From the NCBI RefSeq assembly GCF_001640805.2, contig NC_066833.1, forward strand, positions 11,909,344 through 11,973,343: a DNA stretch of 64,000 bases. Reading direction: 5' to 3'. The notes below the pieces were generated by a model. That model was not told the DNA's origin and did not search any database. It saw only the letters and a program-made list of their open reading frames with translations. The position numbers and the translations under genes are program-made. Shown here one piece after another: positions 44,956-57,624 of the stretch (position 1 is the stretch's first letter; every line of letters starts with the position of its first letter). The stretch comes from Lates calcarifer (taxonomy: Eukaryota > Chordata > Actinopteri > Centropomidae).

Positions 44956-47900
44956 AAAGTAAGGGGTGCACATTAATTCAAGAGCACTTCTGAAATACAC
45001 ACTGGAGGTTCCATTATGCTAATTTTTGTTTCTTGTCGGAGGAAAATACTTTAAAAATGTTGCATGTAACTGGTACATTGCTAATTCAAGACACCAAAAA
45101 GTACTGAAATAGTTTGTTCTAATTCCACTTCAGCCTTAACATCAGTAACTCTGAGAGGGACACTTCTACAGATTAAGTACTTTTATTTTGATATCTGGGT
45201 ACAATTGCTTACCTTTACACTTTTTTTTCTTTTCTTTTTTTTTTTTACAATTATATGGAATGAGACACTTTTAACTTTTTTGTACTTGAGGGTCCTCATA
45301 TGGGAAGAAATGCCAAAAAAAAAGCATGTGTGAGGAGGAGGTGTCCTCATCATCTGCCTATTATATGTATATAATAGCCCATTTTCATGGGCTATAGACA
45401 CAGGAAAAAAAAAATAGAGAAAGGAGTCTTAATATTGTGTAGCTTACACGATAGATGAAACCCCCAACTGTAGCTCATTCGCAGCCACTGTCTCTTCTGT
45501 TGGCTTCTGATGTTTCTCGTCTAGCAAACACAAAGCAGCTTGGGGTAAGTCATTCTCCAAAACAATACTCTATAAAGACTCCCTGTAGGCCTTTGATAAC
45601 TAATTCCCTTTCAGATGGATGGACACTATTCTGCACAATGAGCAATAAATGGGCCCTCTGCACCAATCAGTCTACATTCATGGACAAATTATGGTACAGT
45701 CTTTGAATTTTTGCACTTTACAGTTACAACAAACACCTCTATGTAAGCCAGTTTTGGTTTGGTCAAATATACTGTAAACACAGCAGCAAAATGTCACATT
45801 TTGATACTGGAGCCCACATCAAATGTCTTTAATATCATAGCGATGATACAGTGACCCATCTTGAAGTAGAAGGGATAGATGATAAGATCACAGTTGACGA
45901 GATAAAGGCATACTTATCAGAATTTAAATCAGTTTAATTTAAGGGCAGGGATACAGGCTTTGCTGAGTGACAGCATAGTCCAACAATTCAAGAATAAGAA
46001 AGCTCAGGAATTATTATTTAAGTGTATTTATCTGCCATTCCTTTTTAAGGTGCTGGCACTGAATTAGTGGGCGTGCAGCCTAATGTGTGCACCTGGAGCA
46101 TTGCACCTTTTAATACAGAATTCATTGGGGTTTTTTAAGCTTCAGGGGTTTTTTAAGCTAAGGTTGATTGTCGTGTTTCTTTTCTAAGTGCATGTTTGGT
46201 TTCAGAATGAATAGCACTGAATACCTGTTTTGTGTTTTTGTCCTATTTGATATGTTCATCAAGTGTGAACAGCCCGCTGCATGTACATTCTCCTTGAAAA
46301 GTGGCTTTGACAGTCCTCTACTTCCAATCTACAATACTGTCCTAATTATGATCTGAAAATCACTGACAAGTATTCAGTGCCTTCAGTGATGAAGACTGAC
46401 ACAGAGCGAACTCATGAGCGGGAAGAAGAAGGCTACAGTGACGAGATGACCCCCAGTGACCTTATCAGAACATGTTCACACAGATGTCAGGAACATAAAT
46501 TGAGTGTGACATTGGTGACATTTTTTTCCAGTGACTTGGAAATCAAGTTATAATACTAAACAAAGGAGATAGTAGAAAAGCCCAAAGATTCAATCTAAGT
46601 AATAAAATACATGTTAATATCCAAATGTTGAGTAGATGGATATGGAAAATAGCTGTTAGTTGATCAGATTACCAGGAGTCTTGACGAAAGTTCTTTATTC
46701 ACAGTAGTTTTCCATTTCCAAATCAATAAATCTTTCTTTCTTTTCTTTTGAGGTAGTGAATGACTATTTTGTGAAGTACTGGCATTTTGGCAGAGTTTAT
46801 CTGCCTTGTCTACATCTGCATTCATATGTTTTCAATGCTGCTTTCAACCACCTCTTAAGAGATCCATCGGTCTATTCTCATTAGAGGAATGTATCACATC
46901 TCTTGCCTTCCGTGATTGATTTCTCTATGGTTAATGGTTGAATTTTGGCACCGATTGCAATTGCTGATGTTTGAGTCTGAGAGACTGACACAAAAATCTG
47001 ACATTCAATGGTCATTTTTGAGAATTGTGTCATATAACTATGTGTTATCCATGTAAATAAGAAAAAAAAATACACCACAAAACATCAAAATAAGTAGATT
47101 TAAGATGTTTTAGCAGTGGATTTTTCATTTGACTACTGCTGAGTAGCACAAAGAATCTAATCTCAACTTAATGAAATGTCAATAATTCTGTAGGTCATCA
47201 TTAACTTTGTCTACTGAATCACCTTGAATATCCTCACCAACCTAATCACACTGGTTGATAGAAAATGTATGCAATATTTCATGAAAAATATGCAAAATAG
47301 AAAATAGAAATCTGTCTTTCCTTCCACTAAGTACATTGTTTTTGTCTCCAAGGTGTCCTTTACCTCATGCCAGTGTGCATCAGAATTTGATGTAGCTCAC
47401 AGTTGTTTTGAAATATGCACACCTCTCATCTATTGCATGTGTTAATGACACTGAAACATATGACATATAAATCTTTATCAGGCTGGTTAAAGACATAAGA
47501 AGTTGGAGGATGTTATCATAAGGTTTAGAATGGCAAGAAAAAAGACAAACATCATGTTGGTTGTGCACAACAAAGTACAGCAGCAGTGGCAGCTGAAGTC
47601 CAACAGCATTCCTGTGTCTTGCAGTACTGTAAATTTCACACATGGACTGCAGGTCTACAGTTGAAGTGTTCATAATTCCTGGACAGATTTCCAAATAACT
47701 TTATAGTACAAAATGAGGTTGATACAGATTAATATTTTTTTTCCTCCTTACCAACTACATATAAAGCCACTTAATTACAATTACATGTGTTGAATGTGCA
47801 GTACAGTGTCACACAGACGATACAATTGCAATGTACTGGAGATTTTTCTTTTTGAAACACATTGATTATCCAAACCTTCAGGTTTCTAAATATATATCAA

Positions 47901-49224
47901 ATCCCAGTGTCTGACAGAGGGTTACTTATATAACACAAAATGTATTCAATCTTGTTGCATGTCATCAATGAGGGTCTGTGTTTAACACAATACCACTCAG
48001 TGCCCATATTTAAAATGTGCAGCTTAATTGAGCCTGGGCACTGGACCGGTACTCCTACACTTAGATGTAAAAAAAGGTTTTAAATCCTGTTTTCCATCCT
48101 TATGTGCTTGACCCCCCTTATAATGACAAGAAATTTTGCCTCCTTCAGCGAGCTGGTTAGAGTCAGATAAATGAGCTGTTCAGCAGACAGTAATACAAGT
48201 AATAGGATCTCTTATACTGCTATGTATTATACTTTAAGAAATAAAACATGTAATAGGCATTAAAAAATTTCCTTTTAGCAAATAAAATTACATTGTAATA
48301 TTACTTTATGTCTGCCTGTAATTATGCCCCGTGAGAGATTCTGACACAGCCAGAAAAGACCTATTTAAGAATATGACAATTCAAAACTGCATTTTGCAAA
48401 ATGTGTGACGAGCCAAATATCTCCAGTGTTACAACACCAGAGTTTAACACCAGAGTTGGCAGAAAATTAACTATGAGGGTACTACATGAGGGTGAGTGTA
48501 ATGAAACTCCAAACAAGATTAAATTACTCTTGTTTCCATTTTCGTTCTTCTTAATTAAGTGCTTTCCATGTTTTCTTTTCCAACAATCTTCAAGCCTTTT
48601 CAGGATTTTGACAGGGCTGATTATGCAGCATGAAGCAGATGCTCTGCTGCCAGGATGTCCATTGACAATTATTGCTATTCTTCATAGCTCATTTCCCATG
48701 GAGCAGTGAGAGAAATTGCACACTGGCTCCATGTTATTAATAGTGCCGCTTGGTATGGAAATGAGACACTAATTTAACCAAAACGCACTTTTTTCTAATA
48801 TGATTATCAAATGAACTATGGCATTCTTGAGACATTGAAACACAGTTATTAGTTTTAAGATTAACATATTTCAACCCCATTCTTATTTCACTTGATTAAA
48901 GAGAACAAACCAAAAGTGATCATTTGTCCATGATTCTTTGTGCATTTGACAAGCTGATCTTGTTTGCTTGTTTGGCAGAATACAATTAAATGTGGGTAGT
49001 CATACTGTTATGGGGCCTTTAGATTGGACATTCAAACCCTTACACCTCAAAACAAATTCAACATAATCTAATGAAAAATATAGTTTTATCTGTTTGGATG
49101 AAAAGTTTAAATATTCTGTATTCAGTATTGAGTCAGAACCCTGTTAGATATACACACATTAATAGTAAACATTAGAAAATTGCATTAGTTGAGCATTCAC
49201 AGTATTTGTCTTTGTGTGCTTCTA
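44956..49224. other. Intergenic, no gene seen
   Basis: AT-rich. T tract at about 45219-45245. No coding signature or clear repeat. Confidence 0.5.
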
Positions 49225-49420
49225 CAGTGTGGTTCATACAGTATTTGGACATTGACGCATGTTTTATTGTGTTGGCTCTGCACTTCAGTACATTGGTTTT
49301 AAATTATGAAAATGACAATAAAGTACCAAATTATAGCCTCACATTTGAAGGTGTTCACAGCTACATCAAATGAACAATAGAATGTAGCCCTTGTCCTCTA
49401 TATTTGAGAGACAACATTTT
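49225..49420. mobile_element. Tc1-like terminal fragment / MITE
   Basis: After a TA at 49223-49224 the sequence CAGTGTGGTTCATACAGTAT continues into TTTGGACA, resembling termini of fish Tc1-like elements. AATGACAATAAAGTACC and a TTTGAAGGTGTT segment follow, as in those termini. No other end was found, so the extent is a guess. Family attribution is from memory. Confidence 0.5.
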
Positions 49421-52400
49421 AAAAGACATATGAATTTGGCTGAACAAATTTGGTTGAAAATTATTTGCAGCAAGTGAAGAGAACAGACAGCAGACATTTG
49501 ATACTGCAGCAGTCTTTTCCTTTTGCTTGTTTTGTTTTTTGCCTTAAAAAAAACAGTCTAGTCCTCAGCAATTCATAGCTATTCATTAGGTATGTTCCTA
49601 TTTAAAATATTTTAGATGTACCAATCTAGATTTCTCCTTTGCCTGGATTTTAGATTACATCTAGTCTTTTTTTTTAGAGGAAAAGCATGACATGACAAAG
49701 GTCACAAATTTCACGCCATGTGAAAAATGTTAGAAATTCTGACTGCTTTTTCAAATATTAACTGTGGCATAATGAGGCTCTTGAATCTGAACAGGCATCG
49801 CTGTACAGTCAGTGTCTCATATTTGTAAACAACATGCCGTCTGTCATGTCAGAAGAAGGAGAAATAAGACATCATGACTTGATGACGAGGCGTCTCGTTT
49901 CTCAAGCAGGGAGCTCATGATAACCTGTCGTTCTCTGGTTTGATACACCTGCACACTAACTGGCTGCTGGGACTGGCTTCTTCCTGACAAGCGCCTGTCT
50001 TCTCTGCCCTTTCATCTCCTCACTCCACAAAAGAGAGTTTAGAAGTCTTTTATCTATGCCTGGGGGTACAGTTCCTTGTCTGCCAAGAAAGGAATTCAAC
50101 CAATTAAGCCTGTGGTACTATGCTTATGAACCATGTATCACAGGAAGGGCTCTAAATGTTTTTCAGTATTTCACTCTGCATAATTGGCAAACCTCGTGTG
50201 AGTCACCAGAAACCTGAAGAGTAAAATTTAACACAACTCGTTGTTTTACTGAATGTAAAGGTAACTCTTGTTTTGTAGTCTCAAGGTTATAGTCTGCATT
50301 ATCATGACTATAACATGTTTCTCCCTGTTAAAATTTTACACCAGAATTTTAGATTTTGAAAATAGGATAAATCTGAGAGCATTCCAGTTAGAAGAAATAC
50401 AGCATTTTCTCTCTTGTTTTGACATTATTAATCAGACTGACAGGTGTAACATTACATAAAAATCTTGTCATCAGGAACATCACGGAAGCTCAACAGTCTC
50501 TCTACTAATAAGCATCCAGAAAAGATGAAATGCTATTTAAATCTTGCCTTTAGTAACATTTTAAAGCTTAAAATATTCTCCTGCAGGATGGCACTTGAAA
50601 TGCTCTGAACTTACTCCACCCCACTCTGTCTCTCTCTTGTATTCACTCCTTGTATATTGCATTTGCAAAGCACATACTTGTGTGCTGAAGAGATACCCAG
50701 CATGGATGCATTACTGAGAGACTCTCTGTGAGCAATTGCTGATCCTGGGGAGTGATAAAGAGAGCTGGGCTGTCTGAAACCTGAAAAAAAGAGGCTGGAG
50801 AGAGTCATGGAGCACATAGACCAGGAAGGTCACCAGCTGCCAAAGAAGGGCCAGACCATGTCCAGAATGTCCTCGGCTTCTCTTCCATTTACTAACACTA
50901 ATGACATTGGGAGCCTGTGGTGGAGGAGCGTATCAGCAGAGGGGAGAAGTATGTTTAGAACAAAGAAAAAAACTGCATTCTGAGGTAAATGAACACTAGA
51001 CTGATTCGAAATCATGACACTGTGATCTTGGCCTTTACACATGAGCATCGTGAGTGGATTGATTAGAAGATATGCAAACGTGATAATCCGCTGGACATCC
51101 TCGCTATCGCTACCTCTGCATATGGTCATTTTAAGGACACGCTTATCTCTGGCACCAGAATTTACCATGCTAATAGATTTATTTCCTTATAACCCTTGAG
51201 AATCAGTCCCTAATACATTTGCATTTGTTTGGGGTGCACGTTTAAAAGTCACATTTACTGAACTGAGAATTTTACATTAAAACTGTCCAGCTCCAAAAAA
51301 GCTTTACAACTTGCTGTCAGGGGCACCCAGTGTGCTCCATAAATCATTATTTTCAAGATGGTTTTACATTCATCATTTCTCCTCTTTCAGTCCTCTGTTT
51401 CCTTGGGATTTGACAGACAATTGGATCTGATTTTGGATCTCTTTTCTTGTTCTACCCACCAGATTTTCAGCAGTGTTTAGTCACTTGTTTATGTGCAGGC
51501 TTCCCCCAATCACATTTCTAGACAGGTGCATGGCTGCCCCCCACAAATTACATCCAGGATAATTTCATATTGATTAATGCAGATGCATTCCTCTTGGCTC
51601 TCATACCCTACCTGCAGTCTATTTGGTATAAATTACTGAAGCCATTTTGCTGCACAAAGCCAGCCCTCTCCAATAAGGTGCTGGCTCATGTGTCGACTGG
51701 GGCCCCCAAACTACCCCTCTGCCTGCAGGAACCACTAAAGCTTTTAATTGCCTTCTGTGCAAATGGTCCTTATGCACTTGATAAAGTATCTGGAAAGTCA
51801 GGCACGGGTTGGTAGAGGCTTAGGGGAGTCTGTGCACTTGCAGTATGTGTGAACGAGATAGAAAGTGTGTGTGAGAGATAGGGAGAGAGAGAAAGAGAGA
51901 GAGATTCCAGTATAAAGATAGTGAGACTTAGTGATGGCTGATTGGTGAGTCCTAGCCATGATATTACAACCTTTATGAGCATGGTGTTAAAGTTATCCTT
52001 TATGAGCGCAGTCACCGCTCAGCAAAATACTTGAATAGCCCAGCTAGTGGCCCACAGGATTATTTCCTTCTGTGTACATTCGCTACAGTAGAGTGGCTGA
52101 TAACCCTGGGTAAAGCGATAAACAATCAAAGTGCGGCTTCAGTGGAAATGATTGCATTCTGTACCCTGCCCCAGAGATGGGGGCCATTATTAACGTGGGT
52201 CCTGTCCTGACAATGCTATTTTCTGGAAGGTAATTGCAGATTCAGATCTCTGAGAGAGCCTGACTGAGAGTAAATGCCACCTCTTTAATTATGGTCTCCT
52301 CCACGTCTCCTCTATTGAGCTGCGTAGATGTCTATCGCTCCACGGGATCCTGGGGAAAATGACTCTAATGGGAAATGACCAGTGTCTGGGAAGCAGGCTT

Positions 52401-55400
52401 AGATTAGAAGCGACGTTTCTAATTGATGGCTAAAGAAATCCCTGGCCGGATGACTGGGAAAAGTCACTTTGGAGCAAATGTAATTGGAGTGATTGGAGTT
52501 CTAACAAGAATCTGTGGATAATCTCTCCTGATTTAAACTTGTGCTAACGCAGACAACAAGCTCAACAACAGGCAGCATAACATGGACTATTGTAGAAATT
52601 CACAAAAGTCAGAGTCAAATTGACATCCCTTATACTTCATACTGTATAGGGTCTGGGTGACATACAAAATTTTACTGTACTGTGTACGTTTTCAAGGTGA
52701 CATGTTGGGTGGCTAGGACCATCTGAGATCCTAGTGATAATTATACACTCTATATGTCTTGCATAGTAATGCTTAAGGGGTCTTAAAGAATATGTCCATC
52801 ATAAAACAATGTTATTACAGATGCACAAAAATATTGAGGTTTGATATTGTAGGGGAAAAGAAAAATTGCAAATCATATAGCCCCTTTTTACCCCATACTA
52901 TAAAATTTTACAAGGACACACTAATAAGACCAATACCAAAACAGTGTTAGCGCTTTTCCCATTGGTGTATGTGTTTCAGAAAACAAGACAAGGTCAGAAA
53001 AAGTGAGTCTACCTCACAATATTAAGTAACATGAAAAATAATTAATTTAATTATTCATTAATTTAACCTGAACATCACAGACTGACAAAATGACACTGGG
53101 GCATATTACTAAGCAGGTGAAAATCCAAAATTGTTGTATAACTTGGACAATCATCCAAACAGCAATATAAATTCTAAGAATATAAATAGGCAGATAATAT
53201 GTGCTAATCATGCAACAGTGGTAGTAGTGATGCAACACTGTGTTTGTATTTATAATTGAGTAAAAGTACTGGCAACAGTAGTAATTATTTAAGAAAAAAA
53301 TGTCTTATGATGGGTTTGATTTATTTATGACAATGTTTGGCTTGATCTTTGATTTCAAAGTGAGGTTTTATTTCTAATATTGTTATTATATTGTTTCATC
53401 AAGCATGCAGTATGTATCTGTAGTACCACCTTGTGCAGTGACTGTGTCATTAGACCTTTAAGACCATCTGCAGCCTGTTTCACAGACGTTCACCAGCTCT
53501 TGTATCCATCACTGCTCTCTGTCAGTGGTAACAAATTTGCTGCTCTTTTCCGACTGTCCGGTCATTAGTTGACATTCTGGTGCAGGGCAAAGGGATCTCT
53601 GAGGTTCTCCAACTGGTGCGAAATGGTGAAATGACAAAGTAATAACAACATCTGTCTTGTGTCCAGTGGTATTGACATAACATTACAGGTACCAAATTGT
53701 TTGTGTTGTGAAGTGTGTCTCAAAGATACCTCAACCTTATGACTCTTAAAGCTCCAGACTGTCAGGTTTTCAAGAGTTGATGGCTGATGGTTGGCTAGCA
53801 GACAGATATGTAATGGTGTAACTGGATTTGACTGGATGACAATATTTGCTCTAATATTTGACTGGCTTAAAAGTAAGAAGAAATAAGAAGAAAGTAAAAA
53901 TGATGCAACGGAGAAGACACTCTTCACCCAATTAAATATATATCATAGAATTGTTTATAAAAAATAAAGCTGTGTTTATCCTAATCCTGTAGTTTCTAAC
54001 CCGGAGGTCAGGACCTCTTCAAAGGATCACAGGAGCAGTCTGAGGTATCACATGACAAGTGACAGTTTGCTATTACCCTCCCACAAACAATGATTGTCCA
54101 AACATAACTATGCACATCTGTCAAGCTTTGGATTTTTCTAAATGTGGAGGTGGTGTGCATGTGGCTGTAGTAAGAGTGATATTAGAGGATATCTTTTCAT
54201 TTTGCCTTTTCAAAACCAAAAATATGAGCATGTAAGGAACAAATTAAATGTTGTGTTTATCTACTATAATGTAAGCTGCTAGCATAACACAGCATTACTT
54301 CTGAAACCAAAGAGCTTTTTTTTAGCTAACTATATTATTTTGTGGCGTAATGGGTTATGTTAAAAAAAAGCCCCATTCACAGTAGTGCATCCCCGGTGGA
54401 GTATTTCCCCACTGCTGGCAGCTTTGTCCTGCTGTTTATTTGATTTGGGGAAGTTTACAATCCAGTAATCCCAGCAAAACTAATAGTACAAGATAACGTC
54501 CCTATCATCAGACACTCTGGTAAGTAGTCATCCTAAAGGCCTTTTCTCTTGCACCTTTAAAAGTGAAACATACAGTTTGAAAATATGAACAAAAACACAC
54601 AGTCAACAGTCAAACAGGGTTATGTTAGAATAAATAATGGTTTGATTAAACATGCATACTGTAGTTTTCCTAATCATATGATTATACTTAGACCAACTGG
54701 CTTAGTAGCAGTGACCAACAATGAGGAGGCTCAACAAGAGTCCATTGTCTCACTCTTTTTTTGGTTTACATTGAAGCATGACAAAGCACCCAGGATGGTG
54801 AACATGAGCATGCTGTTTGCTGACTTTACCAGGATTTCTGGAATCTGAGGTTGAAATTTTTAAAGTTAGCCCTCACTGCCATTTGTAGATGTGGATGTGC
54901 AAAGTTGCCAGGCATGGCTTTAACTTCCAAAACTGAAATATGTGAACTCTCCTTCTCATATATACATTTTGAAATTATTCTCAATTCTACCTGTTCTCAA
55001 AGGTCAACATTCACATCTTATTCAATGAGTATTTACTGACCTTGTCACCTACTTTGTATTGTGTGTGGACAAATGAATTAAGATTCAAGGGCCCCGGTAA
55101 TGGAAAAGTGTTTTAATTTTCCCCTGACATTAAGATGTTGTGCCTCATAGGCATTTGGTGGCACATTACTCGGCGCCTGCTCTCTGGCTCTGCCATTGCC
55201 CCCCATGTTCCACTTAAACACTTCAATCACAGCAAAAGATCAAAGGAGCTGTTAAACTAATCAAGTGGAGACACAAGAGATGAAACTCCCCCTGTATTCA
55301 GTGCTTTTCCTATTAGCACTCTCCCTCTCTCGCTCCCCTCCTATAACCCTATTAACGAACACTGTAAATTCAAGGAGGAGGTTTGCTGGCTCAATTGTCT

Positions 55401-56950
55401 GCAACATATATAGAACAAACAATGATCCTAAACAAATGGGCGTGTATTCTCTATGAGCTGCATTATTGAACAAGGAGCGAGAATCATCTTGGGAGTGTTC
55501 TACCTCTGCAGTGCTTAGGGAACTGCAATTTCACCATCATCCTCTGCACTAGACACATAGTATCATGTAGTACCTGCATAGCATTACATAGAATGAACTT
55601 CAGCTATTACTGGTGACAGCTCCATTAAAGCTGAGTGTATTTCGTTTTGCAACAACCAGTCTGCAATTTCATCTGATCAAAAGAATGCATGTACTTTCTA
55701 GAATATTAAATTCTAATGATAAAGCCAAAGGCAATAACAGGAAAATGAATATATCTAACAGCAATATATCTATAGAATTTGGATCTAAATCTCCCCACAG
55801 GCAGCAAGCATATGAAGGTAAAGGGTTTCTTCTGTAAAATGACCTAAGAAGACAAGACTCTGAATCTGAAGCTGTACAGTTTCATAATGAAATACTCTAA
55901 GGTTGAAGGACAGTCTGTAGCAGTCCTCAAGAGTCCACACTCCAGCTTAATAACACCCCGGTACAGACCCTCTGCCACTTTTCTCTGGATGTGAAAAGGC
56001 TGCCATATTTGATAATAACTTTTATCAAGCACCTGAAAAAGAGGTACGCTTTAGAGAAAAGGTCAGGGTGTGAACTTCCTTTTATTTTCTTCCAGAAGAA
56101 AACAATCTCAGAGATGTAACACATCTCATTTGCTGCTAATTCAAAAAAAAAAAAAAAAAGTTTTAATAGAGGTTTAAAGAGGAGAGAACAAAAAAAAAGG
56201 ACAAAACATGTGAGTATTTGCAACTTTAACACAGGCATAACGTAAGGTAGATTCAGGTTCAGTAATTCTCATAAACTCCTGTGTTAGGCTACATTTAATA
56301 AAGCAGGAGATATGCTTTGTATAGATCATCATTGCTGCAGGCCATTGCTCCCATGTACACTGGCACATGATGACATCTTTGAAAACTGTTCTCCTTTTGA
56401 AAGCTTCATCAAGCCCAGACTTATTATTTGTTCCAAGTGTGACCTATATACTGATATCTCGTGCCAGTGTAAAAATTCATTTTGGTTTAATGCAGAAATG
56501 TAATGTACTGGAAAGGGGGTTAATTTGACAGGTCTTTACGTTTCAGTCACTAATTAAGTGGTTTCATTTAGGAGCCTAAACAAAGCAAACAATCAGTGAA
56601 TATGTGCCAGTGCAGAAATAAACATCTGCAGCAGAAATGAAGCAATTAATGGTGAAACACAGAAACCCATTAGTTTAATGGGGAAATTACAAAATAGAAT
56701 AGTGCCTTGGGTGTTTATGCCATTGTCCGTTTGTTTATTTTTACTGATGATAAATGTGTCTGCATTAATAATATGACCACATTTCTTCTTTTAGTTGGTT
56801 TCTTAACTCTGTTATCATAATTGCCATATTTGTTCTATTATTGAATGGTGTGAGGATGAGATTAACTCATTCATGAAACATTTTAAACAATTAACTAGAT
56901 ATTGCATTTCTAGCTCTCGGGGAAGGGTTTTCAGGACACTGTCTTCCCAC
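49421..56950. other. Intergenic, no gene supported
   Basis: Contains a (GA)n tract at about 51882-51904. Two GC-richer blocks (about 51540-51800 and 52080-52550) have TAAT-type motifs and may be conserved regulatory DNA. An A tract lies at 56142-56159. Confidence 0.5.
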
Positions 56951-57452
56951 CTAAGATAGTGAAGCCTGAGAACAACAATTAAAAGCAAAAAAGTACATAG
57001 AAGAAAAAGAAGTTTCAATCTGATTACAGAGGAGGGAAAGTAGCTCCTGACAAGGCACATAAACTCTTTGGAGCTGCTTTGAGTCTCCTTCTGCCAGTCC
57101 TTTCACAAGGAAGTTAATGATGCTGGCAAGAAGATGAATCACCTCAGACAGCACACAGAGCAGCTCTGACAAGTGAGCACCGGCGAGTCTGACACCTGCA
57201 AGTACCAGAAGAAAGACTAATAGTCATGTCAGCTGCTACCTGTAGGAGTTGAGGCATGTCTGTCTGTACTGAAAGGAACTGTCCCTCTTATCGTAGGTGA
57301 AAAGCAGCCTGAGGGATATGGCTGGCTGGACTTCAACAAAACATAAAGTCATGTAGGCCAGCGAGAAGAAATGTTGGGTGTCCTTAATAATAGATTCAGA
57401 AGTAGTTTTTGGAAAAGCATTTGTGACATGTTAACTCCACAAGGCATTTTAC

Positions 57453-57476
57453 TTTTTTTCTTTCTTTCTTTCTTTT
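57453..57476. repeat. (TTTC)n microsatellite
   Basis: T tract followed by about five TTTC units. Confidence 0.9.
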
Positions 57477-57624
57477 GCAAATTATTAGATTGTTTATAAG
57501 TTTGATAGTAACAAAGATGAGCAGCCAAACACTCATATCTGAGATCCTGTTCTGTAGATTCATTGGCACCACTGACATTTTGCAGTTGTGTGATGTGCTG
57601 TAGTTCATCTTCCTCAACCATATT

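Noticed and set aside
44726..44971. Minus-strand open frame rich in Ser and Tyr
   Set aside because: Artefact of the (AAT)n(AAG)n microsatellite.
57349..57621. Overlapping 90- and 73-codon minus-strand frames as a first exon of a secreted protein
   Set aside because: Both frames run into the (TTTC)n microsatellite, no good donor follows, and no family match is apparent.
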